Of a stretch of DNA of 64,000 bases, positions 24,415-33,233 are shown piece after piece. Position 1 is the first letter of the stretch. Every line of letters starts with the position of its first letter. The position numbers and the translations under genes are program-made. The notes below the pieces were generated by a model. The model did not search any database, was not told where the DNA came from, and saw nothing but the letters and a program-made list of their open reading frames with translations. This stretch comes from Anaeromassilibacillus sp. An250 (GTDB lineage: Bacteria > Bacillota > Clostridia > Oscillospirales > Acutalibacteraceae): contig NZ_NFJK01000015.1 of NCBI RefSeq assembly GCF_002159845.1, positions 1 through 64,000 on the forward strand, in the 5' to 3' direction.

Positions 24415-26207
24415 TGGAACAGAAAAAAACAAAGAGTTGGCTTTGCAGCTTACTCCAGTATGCAGGAAAACATAAAAGGCTGACTATTTTGGGCTGTACT
24501 TTTTCTGGTGTCAGTTCTATTTTAAGTTTAGCACCCTATTTGTGCCTTTACTTCATTATTCAGGATTTATTTGAAAGCTGGCCGCAGTTTTCGAACAATA
24601 CAAATAAAATTAGTGAATATGGCTGGATTGCAGTAGCCTTTGCTGTGGGAAGTTTGATTCTTTACTTTGTTGGCTTGTTGTGTACCCATTTTGCTGCTTT
24701 CCGTATCTCTAAAAACATGAAAAAGACTGCTATTAGCCATGCTGTGGAACTCCCCATGGGTTATTTTAGCCATCAGGCCAGTGGACGTTTACGGAAGATT
24801 ATTGATGATAATACAGATATGACAGAAAATTTTTTAGCGCATCAATTGCCAGATACGGTTGGTGCTTTGGTGTTACCTATAGCTATCCTTGTCATGCTGT
24901 TTTCTTTTGATTGGCGATTGGGCCTTCTTTGTCTGGCTCCCATGGTTATTGGTATTCTTTTTCAAAGCCGAATGTTTGGAGGAAAAAATGCAGGCTTTAT
25001 GACAACCTACATGGATGCATTAGAAGATATGAACGCACAGGCGGTAGAGTATATTCGAGGCATTCCTGTCGTGAAAGTGTTCCAGCAGAGTGTTTTTTCT
25101 TTTAAAAATTTTCATCGAGCAATTATGAAATATAAGGAATTTGCATCTGGATATTCGGTCAACTGTCGTGTTCCTATGGTTGGCTTTACTATTGCGACAA
25201 ATGGTGCTTTCTTTTTATTGATACCGGCTGCCATACTTATTCTTGGACATACAGCAACTCCTGTGCAGTTCTTGTTAGATTTCCTTTTTTATATTCTTTT
25301 TTCACCAGTTTGTGCATCTATGATGACAAGGGTATTATACGCTGCAGAAACGAGTATGCAGGCAGGACAAGCGGTACAAAGAATGGAGCAAATCCTTCAG
25401 GAAAAACCGCTGGATGAACCCGATAATCCTCAAACGCCAAAAGATTCCTCTATAGAATTTAGAAATGTGACATTTACATATTCTGGTTCCAAACAGGCGG
25501 CTTTGAAAAACATCAGCTTTTCCGTTTATCCTGGTCAGACGGTTGCTTTGGTTGGTGCTTCTGGTGGAGGAAAGACAACGGCGGCCAGTCTTGTTCCACG
25601 TTTTTTTGATGTAGATAGTGGCGCGGTAATGGTCGGCGGTATTGATGTTCGGCAGATTCATAGTGAAGAACTTATGAAACAAATTGCCTTTGTATTTCAG
25701 GACACTCATTTATTTAAAGATAGTGTGCGGGAAAATATACGTGTTGCAAAACCAGACGCTTCAGAAGAAGAAATTAGAGCCGCGCTCCATGCTGCTCAAT
25801 GTGATGATATTTTAGAAAAGCTACCAAGAGGCCTTGATACTGTAATTGGAGAAAAAGGCGTATATCTTTCCGGCGGCGAACAGCAGAGAATTTCACTGGC
25901 ACGTGCCATCCTAAAAGATGCCCCCATTATTATTTTGGATGAGGCAACCGCTTTTGCGGATTCAGAGAATGAAGCGGCCATTCAGAAGGCGTTTGAAAAA
26001 CTGATTCAAAATAAAACGGTATTGATGATTGCTCATCGCCTTTCTACTGTCAAAACAGCAGACCAGATTATTGTCTTACAAGATGGAGAAATTAAAGAAA
26101 GCGGAACTCATGAAAAACTGTTGTTTGAAAAAGGTATTTATTCAAAAATGTGGAAAGATTATCAATCATCCATAGCTTGGAAGCTTGGAAAGGAGGCACA
26201 GGTATGA
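24411..26207 (+). CDS. ABC half-transporter (ATPase fused to membrane domain), first
   Basis: A 598-residue protein with an exporter-fold membrane domain of six helices (about 20-320) and a C-terminal ATPase: Walker A LVGASGGGKTTAASL, signature YLSGGEQQRISLARAIL, Walker B PIIILDEATAF. Paired with the next gene it should form a heterodimer. This layout is like the IrtAB/YbtPQ siderophore importers, which have an exporter fold but work inward, and like ordinary drug exporters. The nearby DtxR-like gene favours a metal role. Overlaps both neighbours by a few bases. Confidence 0.88.
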   Translation: MMEQKKTKSWLCSLLQYAGKHKRLTILGCTFSGVSSILSLAPYLCLYFIIQDLFESWPQFSNNTNKISEYGWIAVAFAVGSLILYFVGLLCTHFAAFRISKNMKKTAISHAVELPMGYFSHQASGRLRKIIDDNTDMTENFLAHQLPDTVGALVLPIAILVMLFSFDWRLGLLCLAPMVIGILFQSRMFGGKNAGFMTTYMDALEDMNAQAVEYIRGIPVVKVFQQSVFSFKNFHRAIMKYKEFASGYSVNCRVPMVGFTIATNGAFFLLIPAAILILGHTATPVQFLLDFLFYILFSPVCASMMTRVLYAAETSMQAGQAVQRMEQILQEKPLDEPDNPQTPKDSSIEFRNVTFTYSGSKQAALKNISFSVYPGQTVALVGASGGGKTTAASLVPRFFDVDSGAVMVGGIDVRQIHSEELMKQIAFVFQDTHLFKDSVRENIRVAKPDASEEEIRAALHAAQCDDILEKLPRGLDTVIGEKGVYLSGGEQQRISLARAILKDAPIIILDEATAFADSENEAAIQKAFEKLIQNKTVLMIAHRLSTVKTADQIIVLQDGEIKESGTHEKLLFEKGIYSKMWKDYQSSIAWKLGKEAQV

Positions 26208-27955
26208 TTCAATGGATGCAAAAGCATTTGGCTTTAAGTGAAAAAGGTGCAAAAGAACTGATAAAAGGGATGTTGTGGTCAGCGCTATCTTATATGACAT
26301 TGATGATACCCATGAGTATTATTATCATGTTCTTAAATGAAGTTCTGTCACCTGTGCTTTCTGGCGAACAAGTTGCTCCAAATTTACTTCTGTATATTGG
26401 ATTAGGAGTTGTTGCTATTCTTTTGATGATTCCTTTTCATTGGCTCCAGTATGGAAGTGTATTCATTGCAACCTATAACGAAAGTGCTAACAAAAGAGTT
26501 ACTCTGGCTGAAAAATTGCGTAAACTACCGCTGTCTTTTTTTGGTCAGAGAGATGTCAGCGATTTAACCACTACAATCATGAGTGACTGTACTGGTATGG
26601 AGCACGCATTCTCTCATGCAGTCCCGCAACTCGGTGGCTCATTAATTTTCACAATACTTGTTATTATTATGTTGTTTATTGTCAATTGGCAAATGGGATT
26701 AGCTTTGTTTTGGGTGTTTCCTATTTCACTCATTATGGTATTTGGTTCAAAAAAGTTACAAGATCAGGCAGGACAAGCACATCTGGATGCAAAAGTAAAC
26801 TGTGCGGAAGGAATTCAAGAGTGTCTGGAAACTGTGCGGGAACTGAAAGCATATAACCGTAAAGAAGAATATTTACATGGCCTTTTCAAAAAAATGGATC
26901 GGGCAGAAAAAGCGCAGATTAAGTCCGAACTTACCACTGATACTTTTTTGGCAACTGGACAAGCTTTTTTACGATTGGGACTTGTCACCGTCATCTTAAC
27001 AGGTGGAACATTGTTGGTTTCCGGAGAAACTACTTTATTGACTTATTTTATGTTTTTAATGGCAGCTACTCGTATTTACGATCCGCTTTCTGGAGTTTTA
27101 GCCAATATAGCAGAAATTTTCAACGCCCGATTGAAAATTTCCCGGATGCAAGAAATCGAGAGTCAGCCGATTCAGGAAGGAGCCACAGAGTATTCCGTGG
27201 ATGGTTTCGATATTGTATTTGATCATGTTTTTTTTGCTTATAACAATGATGAACCGGTACTATCGGATGTTTCTTTTACTGCAAAACAAGGAGAAATTAC
27301 CGCTTTAGTAGGCCCTTCCGGGAGTGGAAAATCTACCGCTGCAAAATTGACTGCCCGTTTTTGGGATGTTTCAGGAGGCAGAATTACTTTGGGCGGAACG
27401 GATATTAAAACGGTAGATCCGGAATCTCTTCTGAAAAATTATGCTATTGTCTTTCAGGATGTTGTCTTATTTGACAACACTGTTATGGAAAACATCAGGA
27501 TTGGCAGAAAAGATGCTTCGGATAAAGAAGTGGTTGCCGCAGCGAAGGCTGCACAATGTGAAGAGTTCATAAACCGTCTACCAGAAGGTTATCATACTGT
27601 CATTGGAGAGAATGGTGCTATCCTTTCCGGTGGTGAACGCCAAAGATTATCTATTGCCAGAGCAATTTTGAAAAATGCTCCCGTGATCCTGCTGGATGAA
27701 GCTACTGCCTCCTTGGATGTAGAGAGTGAGACGATGGTACAAGAAGCAATCTCTCAACTAATTGCAGGTAAAACAGTTTTGATTATTGCTCATCGAATGA
27801 GGACGGTTGCTGGTGCTGATAAAATCGTAGTGCTTTCAGATGGAAAAGTTGAACAGATGGGCTCACCTGATGAATTAGTTCAGTTCGATGGAATGTATAA
27901 AAGAATGGCTATTCTCCAAGAACAATCTGCGAGTTGGTCACTTTCGAAAAATTGA
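26204..27955 (+). CDS. ABC half-transporter (ATPase fused to membrane domain), second
   Basis: A 583-residue partner of the preceding protein. The membrane domain (about 18-310) has six helices. The ATPase carries Walker A LVGPSGSGKSTAAKL, signature ILSGGERQRLSIARAIL and Walker B PVILLDEATASL. The ATG at 26204 is chosen because AAAGGAGG precedes it and it overlaps the previous stop as ATGA. A longer frame from 26150 would run back into the preceding gene. It is the last transporter gene of the AT-rich cargo operon. Confidence 0.88.
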   Translation: MIQWMQKHLALSEKGAKELIKGMLWSALSYMTLMIPMSIIIMFLNEVLSPVLSGEQVAPNLLLYIGLGVVAILLMIPFHWLQYGSVFIATYNESANKRVTLAEKLRKLPLSFFGQRDVSDLTTTIMSDCTGMEHAFSHAVPQLGGSLIFTILVIIMLFIVNWQMGLALFWVFPISLIMVFGSKKLQDQAGQAHLDAKVNCAEGIQECLETVRELKAYNRKEEYLHGLFKKMDRAEKAQIKSELTTDTFLATGQAFLRLGLVTVILTGGTLLVSGETTLLTYFMFLMAATRIYDPLSGVLANIAEIFNARLKISRMQEIESQPIQEGATEYSVDGFDIVFDHVFFAYNNDEPVLSDVSFTAKQGEITALVGPSGSGKSTAAKLTARFWDVSGGRITLGGTDIKTVDPESLLKNYAIVFQDVVLFDNTVMENIRIGRKDASDKEVVAAAKAAQCEEFINRLPEGYHTVIGENGAILSGGERQRLSIARAILKNAPVILLDEATASLDVESETMVQEAISQLIAGKTVLIIAHRMRTVAGADKIVVLSDGKVEQMGSPDELVQFDGMYKRMAILQEQSASWSLSKN

Positions 27956-27970
27956 AAGGAGGTACGCCAA

Positions 27971-28351
27971 CTGAATTTAACATCATCCATGGAGGATTAT
28001 CTGGAGGCCATATATATCCTCTTTCAAAAACAGGGATATGTCCGTTGTGTAGATGTTGCGGAGTATTTGGAAGTAACAAAACCCTCTGTAAGCCGCGCTG
28101 TAAAAGAATTAACCAAGGCAAAATATCTGCGGAAAGATTCAAACAGCATACTCTCCCTGACATCTTCAGGAGAACAGGTTGCCGCAACGATATATGAGCG
28201 TCACCGCTTCTTCATGGAACGACTGATTGAGGCGGGCGTAGATCCCAAAACTGCGGAGGCGGACGCCTGCCGGATGGAACATGGAATCAGCGCAGAAGCC
28301 TTTGAAAAACTCAAGTATTCCGTCGAAAGGCAGGGCGAAAAAGTCAAGTGA
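27971..28351 (+). CDS. DtxR/MntR-like metal-dependent regulator
   Basis: A 126-residue protein. The N-terminal winged helix reads SSMEDYLEAIYILFQKQGYV, then VDVAEYLEVTKPSVSRAVKE, typical of DtxR/MntR. The dimerisation part contains ERHRFFMERLIEAGVDPKTAEADACRMEHGIS, where MntR-type metal ligands (Glu, His) are expected. The good AAAGGAGG site (27956-27963) lies eight bases before an in-frame CTG (27971), giving the usual LNLTSSMEDYL start. The first ATG (27989) is 25 bases away. CTG initiation or a recent ATG-to-CTG change is therefore likely. Follows the ABC operon by 15 bases. Confidence 0.8.
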   Translation: MNLTSSMEDYLEAIYILFQKQGYVRCVDVAEYLEVTKPSVSRAVKELTKAKYLRKDSNSILSLTSSGEQVAATIYERHRFFMERLIEAGVDPKTAEADACRMEHGISAEAFEKLKYSVERQGEKVK

Positions 28352-28758
28352 AAATCATGCTTTTGATCTTTGAGGATGGAGATGAGGAAGCGTTTCTCAA
28401 AGTTCAGGGGCTGGCCCAATCCGCTTCTCGTATAGAGCCGTTGGAGTTCAGGTCACAGCGGAGTACCTCTGCTTTGGAAATCAGGGAAAACCAGCGCCGG
28501 GTATTCTGCAAGGGGCGGGAGATCCCTCTCACAAAAACCGAGTATGAGATTCTCCTGTACCTATTTCAGAACATAAACCAGGTGCTGACACATGACCAGA
28601 TTTATGAAAAAATCTGGAAGGAGCCAAACTATGGCGAGGCCCGGAAGCTTGTCAGCCATCATGTGCAGTCCGTTCGCCGCAAGATGGATTTGAAAGAAGA
28701 TTCCAGTATCCATCTGCGCTGCATCCATGACGTGGGATACAGCCTTGAAACAAAGTAA
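28348..28758 (+). CDS. stand-alone winged-helix (OmpR-type) DNA-binding protein
   Basis: A 136-residue protein with a Trans_reg_C winged helix in its C-terminal half: IPLTKTEYEILLYLFQNINQ, then THDQIYEKIWKEPN and VSHHVQSVRRKMDL with a final DVGYSLE. There is no phospho-acceptor receiver domain. The GTG at 28348 overlaps the stop of the DtxR-like gene, with ATG at 28357 as an alternative. Such orphan winged-helix proteins are common in Clostridial ICEs. A decayed relative lies at 19159-19594. Confidence 0.82.
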   Translation: MKIMLLIFEDGDEEAFLKVQGLAQSASRIEPLEFRSQRSTSALEIRENQRRVFCKGREIPLTKTEYEILLYLFQNINQVLTHDQIYEKIWKEPNYGEARKLVSHHVQSVRRKMDLKEDSSIHLRCIHDVGYSLETK

Positions 28759-28798
28759 AAGCCAGCAGCCTGTTTTTTTGCAGGCTGCTGGCTTTCCA
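28759..28798 (+). terminator. terminator of the cargo operon
   Basis: GCCAGCAGCCTG and CAGGCTGCTGGC form a 12-bp stem around a T-rich loop just after the winged-helix stop codon. Confidence 0.85.
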
Positions 28799-28855
28799 TA
28801 TATTATAACAACCCTCTGCCGCTTCCGGTTGTGACATTCTTCTAACCTGTGGGCG

Positions 28856-30637
28856 CTATTCCTTAACCTTAAAGAATCCGAGGGCGTCGGTTCGCTCCCC
28901 ATTCTGCCACACTTCGAAGTGCAGGTGGTTGCCGGTGGAATTACCGGTGGTGCCGACGTAGCCGATCACCTCGCCCTGCTTCACTTCCTGCCCAACCGTC
29001 ACGCAGATGGAGGAACAATGGGCATATAAGGTGTCGAAGGTATCGTTGTGGTTTACCTTGATATGGTACCCATACCCGCCGCCCCACGAGTCGATGGCGT
29101 TGGCTATGGTGACGGTCCCGTCTGCCGCGGCAAGGATGGGCGTACCTTCCGGCGCGGCGATGTCGGTCCCGCTGTGGTAGGCAATCTCCCCGGTGAAGGG
29201 ATCTTCCCGGTATCCAAACCATGAGGTGATGGTGTAGCTCTGCGGCAGGGGCCACTGGAAAATGCCCGTCCCTACCCAATCAGCATCGGGGTTCACGATC
29301 TGCCCGCCGCCGCTTGTGTAACCGCCCAGCAGTTCCGCCCACAGGCTCTGGTTTTCCGGCTCCGACATCAAGGCGAGGTATTCGTTCTGCCTTGCGTTAA
29401 AGCTGTACTGCCGGGCCATTTCCTCCGGGGTTTTGTGCGTGATGGTAATTTCCAGAATGGTTTCCGTCACCGTTTCGGTATGGGTGGTTTCGTTCCCATC
29501 TTCATCGGTGACGGTTACCTCGACTTCATGGCTTTCGGTGCGGGTGCTGGAGGCAACCGCATTCATCTCCCACATAATATTCCGCAGTTCATCCACCTGA
29601 GCGTCATCCAGCGAAGCGACCTGCGAACCGTTTTCCGCACCGGTCACCTTGGCGGAAAATACGGCGAGGACGTCCTCCCAATTGATGGAGAGTACCCCGT
29701 CGTTGGAGGTGGTTTCCATCCGGTCATGGGGATTGGCGTCCTCTATCTCCTGAATGTGGGCCAGATATTCCCCGTTGAGGGCAGACACCGCCTGCGTTAC
29801 GCTGGTGCCGGTTCCTGTGGAGTCGGAGCCAAAAAACAGGCCGAAGCAGGAACCGACAATCAGGGCGATTAAGCAAATCAACAGGATAATGACTACGGCA
29901 ACCCAGCCCCCGGCGGCAATCAGGGCGATCAATCCCTTTATCGCTGCCGTGGCTGCTTTGATGGCAGTGGCGGTTGCCTTGACCGCCGCCTTTACGCCCG
30001 TCACCGCTGCTTTCGCTGCGGCTTTGGCGGCCTGAGCCGCTGCCTTAGCCGCCTTTGCGGTGGCCTGCGCTGTTTTCTGTGCCGCTTTCGCCGCCTGCTG
30101 TGCTGTTTTTGCCGAATGCTGCGCTGTTTTTGCCGAATGCTGCGCGGTCTTGATTCCCTTGGCGCTCTGCTTTACGCCTTTCACAGACTGGCTGGCGGTT
30201 TTCACCGCTTTCTGCGGCTTTCCTTTGACAGCCTTGGCCACGGTATTCTTTGTCCGCATTTTAGAAGCGGTATCCTTCGCGGCTTCCACTGTTTTGCCGC
30301 CAGCGTTTTTCGCTTCCGACAGGGTGCGGGAAATCTCTCTTTTTTCCTTCACCTTCCGGGCCGTGGCCTGCGCCAGCTTTTTCCCGCCCCGGTAGGTCAG
30401 GTCCGCCCCCTTTTTGGCAGTGCTCTCTATGCCGGACAGCATCTGATCCCCGGCGTTGTTGGCAGGGGCGTTGGAGGATTCCCCACGCTGGCTGGCAAAG
30501 GGCGTTTCCTTGAGTTCTGAGATGGATTTGTCCTTGGATTTCAGCCATAAATCCTTCATGGCTGTTTTCGGAGCCTTGGCGGCTTTGTCCAGCAGTTTGG
30601 GCCTGCCGCCCTCCGGCTTCGTTTTAATTTCTTTCAA
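28856..30637 (-). CDS. membrane-anchored M23 peptidase of the ICE
   Basis: A 593-residue protein. The N-terminal third is rich in Lys and Ala with repeated AQHSAKTAQ-type units (about 125-230). One membrane segment follows (about 235-270), then an extracellular helical part, and a C-terminal M23 metallopeptidase (about 475-590) with HSGTDIAAPEGTPI, YAHCSS and GNHLHFEVW, the zinc and catalytic histidines. It should cut peptidoglycan for the conjugation channel. The TTG at 30637 has AGGAGG seven bases upstream. Downstream in the same direction as virB4 and the adenine methylase, the usual ICE order. Confidence 0.85.
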   Translation of the reverse strand: MKEIKTKPEGGRPKLLDKAAKAPKTAMKDLWLKSKDKSISELKETPFASQRGESSNAPANNAGDQMLSGIESTAKKGADLTYRGGKKLAQATARKVKEKREISRTLSEAKNAGGKTVEAAKDTASKMRTKNTVAKAVKGKPQKAVKTASQSVKGVKQSAKGIKTAQHSAKTAQHSAKTAQQAAKAAQKTAQATAKAAKAAAQAAKAAAKAAVTGVKAAVKATATAIKAATAAIKGLIALIAAGGWVAVVIILLICLIALIVGSCFGLFFGSDSTGTGTSVTQAVSALNGEYLAHIQEIEDANPHDRMETTSNDGVLSINWEDVLAVFSAKVTGAENGSQVASLDDAQVDELRNIMWEMNAVASSTRTESHEVEVTVTDEDGNETTHTETVTETILEITITHKTPEEMARQYSFNARQNEYLALMSEPENQSLWAELLGGYTSGGGQIVNPDADWVGTGIFQWPLPQSYTITSWFGYREDPFTGEIAYHSGTDIAAPEGTPILAAADGTVTIANAIDSWGGGYGYHIKVNHNDTFDTLYAHCSSICVTVGQEVKQGEVIGYVGTTGNSTGNHLHFEVWQNGERTDALGFFKVKE

Positions 30638-30700
30638 AAATGCACCTCCTGTGATATACTATAGTTATATCTCTCATGGCGTTGTAAAGGAGCAGCCACT

Positions 30701-31708
30701 ATGTTAATGAATTCGAACGAATATCTTGCAACCATTGAACAGGTCAAGCAGGAAATCAAAGCGGCCCAATATAAGGCGGCTGTTCATGTCAATACGGAAC
30801 TCATCATGCTGTACCACAGCATTGGGTGCGTGATTAATGCGCATAAAAGCTGGGGCAATAAATTTATTGAAAATCTGGCGCAGGACATTAAGCTGGAATT
30901 TCCGCAGACTACAGGTTATTCCGTCCGAAACCTGAAATATATGGCGAAGTTTGCAGCGACATACCCGGATTCAGAATTTGTGCAACAGGTTGTTGCACAA
31001 ATTCCATGGGGCCACAATGTAGTCCTGCTGGACAAGGTTTCTGATGCCGATGAGCGTAACTGGTATATTGAGGCTTGCCGGAAAAACGGCTGGTCCCGCA
31101 ATGTGCTGGTTCACCAAATTGAGAGTGGCCTGTATCAACGGCAGGCACTGGCAGAAAAGATTTCCAATTTTGAGAACAGGCTTCCCTCACCACAGAGTGA
31201 ACTGGCAGTGCAGACCATGAAAGATCCCTATATTTTCGATTTCATTCCATTTAAAGAAGATATGGTGGAACGGGATATTGAACGGGCGCTGGTACAGGAT
31301 GTGACCAGGCTCCTGTTGGAGCTCGGCACCGGCTTTGCCTTTTTGGGAAATCAGTACCACTTGAACGTGGGCGGCGACGATTTCTACATTGACCTGCTTT
31401 TCTACAATTTGAATCTACGCTGCTATGTGGTGATAGAATTGAAAACCGGCGAATTCAAGCCGGAGTATGCGGGACAACTGAATTTTTATCTTTCGGCGGT
31501 GGATGGTATTCTGAAAAAAGAAGCGGACAATCCTTCTATCGGCCTGCTGCTCTGCAAAAGCAAAAACGATTTGGTGGCAGAGTATTCGCTGAAAGATATG
31601 AGCAAGCCGATTGGCGTCAGCGAATATAAGATCACCAGCACCTTGCCGGAAGAACTGGAACAGCAGCTTCCTTCCGTGGAAGACCTGCAAAAACGCATTC
31701 AAAAATAA
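30701..31708 (+). CDS. YhcG/DUF1016-type PD-(D/E)XK nuclease family protein
   Basis: A 335-residue protein. The N-terminal DUF1016 helical region has KSWGNKFIENLAQDIKLEFP and GYSVRNLKYMAKFA. The C-terminal nuclease-like domain has GDDFYIDLLFYNLNLRCYVV followed by IELKTGEF, which gives the D...ExK residues. These proteins are thought to be DNA nucleases of phage or restriction origin. AAAGGAG lies before the ATG. It stands alone, opposite to the ICE genes on both sides, with its own terminator, so it looks like a later insertion. Confidence 0.85.
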   Translation: MLMNSNEYLATIEQVKQEIKAAQYKAAVHVNTELIMLYHSIGCVINAHKSWGNKFIENLAQDIKLEFPQTTGYSVRNLKYMAKFAATYPDSEFVQQVVAQIPWGHNVVLLDKVSDADERNWYIEACRKNGWSRNVLVHQIESGLYQRQALAEKISNFENRLPSPQSELAVQTMKDPYIFDFIPFKEDMVERDIERALVQDVTRLLLELGTGFAFLGNQYHLNVGGDDFYIDLLFYNLNLRCYVVIELKTGEFKPEYAGQLNFYLSAVDGILKKEADNPSIGLLLCKSKNDLVAEYSLKDMSKPIGVSEYKITSTLPEELEQQLPSVEDLQKRIQK

Positions 31709-31711
31709 GGC

Positions 31712-31749
31712 GTTCCCCTTTGCACGAACCTGCAAAGGGGAACTTTTTT
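31712..31749 (+). terminator. terminator of the YhcG-type gene
   Basis: GTTCCCCTTTGCA and TGCAAAGGGGAAC form a perfect 13-bp stem followed by six T. Confidence 0.92.
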
Positions 31750-31798
31750 AGATTGGGAGCCGAAGGCGGTCCCCTGCTGTATCGTTTCTGCTCTGTAT

Positions 31799-32308
31799 TC
31801 AGTTTTCCATCCTCCGTTCCACCACGACAATCGTGTCATTGTGATTGCCTCCGTGGGCAACCAACCGGATATGCAGGGGTTCAAAGCCATACTTTTTCCC
31901 GATTCCACCGCTGTTCCAGCCGCAGGAAAGAACAAGGCCGTTCGGCTTTACAATCCGGCGGATCTGTTCTTTATGCTTTCTCCAGTAGCTGTTCTGCGTT
32001 GTCTGCATATTAACGGTACGGCCCATTTTCCGGTAGCATTCGCTTACCTGCCTTGCGGAGTACGGCGGATCATATAAAACCATGTCCACGCTGGCGTCCT
32101 GAAACATGGCGAGAAAATCCGTCGCGTCCAAGTGGTAATCGGTGTCGCAGCCGGTATCCAGATCGTTGGTGACGGAAGCGAGCTTCGATCTGTTGGCAAA
32201 GGGATCAATCACCAACCCACGGGGCATGTACTGCATCAGCAGTTCCCGTATGGGCTTGATCTCAAAAGTGTATCTGCTCGGCATCGCCCAAAAGCGGTCC
32301 ATTACCAT
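31799..32308 (-). CDS. DNA adenine-methylase-like protein of the ICE
   Basis: A 169-residue protein with the DPPY catalytic motif of N6-adenine or N4-cytosine methyltransferases (VDMVLYDPPYSARQVSE, about residues 76-92) and an FxNRS-like stretch GLVIDPFANRSKLASVTNDL for AdoMet binding. No target-recognition domain is evident. Genes like this follow virB4 in many Firmicute ICEs. It starts nine bases after the virB4 fragment stop and could modify element DNA against host restriction. Two close ATGs (32308, 32302) are possible. Confidence 0.8.
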   Translation of the reverse strand: MVMDRFWAMPSRYTFEIKPIRELLMQYMPRGLVIDPFANRSKLASVTNDLDTGCDTDYHLDATDFLAMFQDASVDMVLYDPPYSARQVSECYRKMGRTVNMQTTQNSYWRKHKEQIRRIVKPNGLVLSCGWNSGGIGKKYGFEPLHIRLVAHGGNHNDTIVVVERRMEN

Positions 32309-32316
32309 CCCTATGG

Positions 32317-33163
32317 CTACACCCCTCTCAGGGCCTCGTCCGGCTTGGTGGTCATCAGCTGGTACAGGCGAGTGCTGCGGGGGAAGCTGTTTTCAAAGGG
32401 CACAATATTCCCGGCGCAGCGGATCAGGCCGCAGCCAGCCGCCACATTGGTGATGTAGCCAAGCTGGTTTTCGGAGATGTGTAGAAGGTTCGCCAGTTCA
32501 TCCCGGTCTGTAGCGGACTGGTTCAAGAGGATTAAAAATTCCGAGTTTGCCAGCATGAGGCGGGCGGTGTCGGAACGGAGGAGCTCCTCCACGTTCTGCG
32601 TTAACCCTGTCACCAGCCCATTGTATTTGCGGATTCGTTTCCACAGCTTGTAGAAAAAGTCGGCGCTGTACTCATAGCGGAACAGCAGGTAAAACTCGTC
32701 GGCAAATACCCATGTGGTTTTGCCTTTCTTCCAGTTCTGAATGACACGGTTGAAGATGGCGTCCAAGGTCACCAGCATGCCGATGGGCATAAGCTGCTCG
32801 CCCAACTCCCGGATGTCATAGGCGATAATCCGGGCTTTGGTGTCCACGTTGGTGCGCTGGGCAAAGGTGTTGAGGCTGCCGGTGATGAACAATTCCGACG
32901 AAAGCGCCAGCCCTCTGGCTTCCGGCTCCGGCTGTTTTAACAGGGAGTGGTACAGGTCTTTCAGGGTGGGAGCCTCGCCCTCGTAGTTGTTGGCGACGTA
33001 TTCCCGGTACACATCGTAGGTACAGCGGTCAAGGATGGATTTTTCTTTTGCGCTCACGTTGCCCGCGCCCACCAGCTGCTCGAACAGGGAGAGGATGAAT
33101 TCGGATTTCTCAATCAGCGGGTTTCGCTCGTCCCCATAAGCGCCCAGCGCCTTGCCGCATTAC
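32317..33163 (-). pseudogene. VirB4/TraE conjugation ATPase, C-terminal fragment
   Basis: About 280 codons matching the C-terminal third of VirB4-type ATPases: EKSEFILSLFEQLVGAGNVS, the Walker B TTWVFADEFYLLFR and the TGLTQNVEELLRS motif. The frame can be read back only to a stop just inside the group II intron boundary. The N-terminal ~500 residues and Walker A are missing, and the sequence beyond the intron belongs to a different gene. A GTG at 33072 could start a short product, but it would lack Walker A. Without an intact copy elsewhere the element cannot conjugate by itself. Confidence 0.8.
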
Positions 33164-33191
33164 TGCGGTAGGTTTCCAAACGCTCCCCTCC

Positions 33192-33225
33192 AAACCGGAC
33201 GTACACCTCTCGATGTATCCGGCTT
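33192..33225 (-). ncRNA. group II intron domain V
   Basis: On the minus strand this 34-nt element begins AAGCCGGATACATC, has a GAGA tetraloop and closes with TCCGGTTT. It keeps the length, the catalytic AGC triad and the tetraloop of group II domain V. Confidence 0.88.
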
Positions 33226-33233
33226 TCCAGATA

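Noticed and set aside
24411-27955. Antibiotic resistance (multidrug exporter) as the role of the two half-transporters
   Set aside because: Possible by fold, but the ECF genes and DtxR-like regulator in the same cluster make nutrient or metal uptake the better reading.
31241-31708. Possible CRISPR-Cas or restriction subunit role for the YhcG-type gene
   Set aside because: No partner methylase specificity gene or cas gene lies beside it in the same operon.
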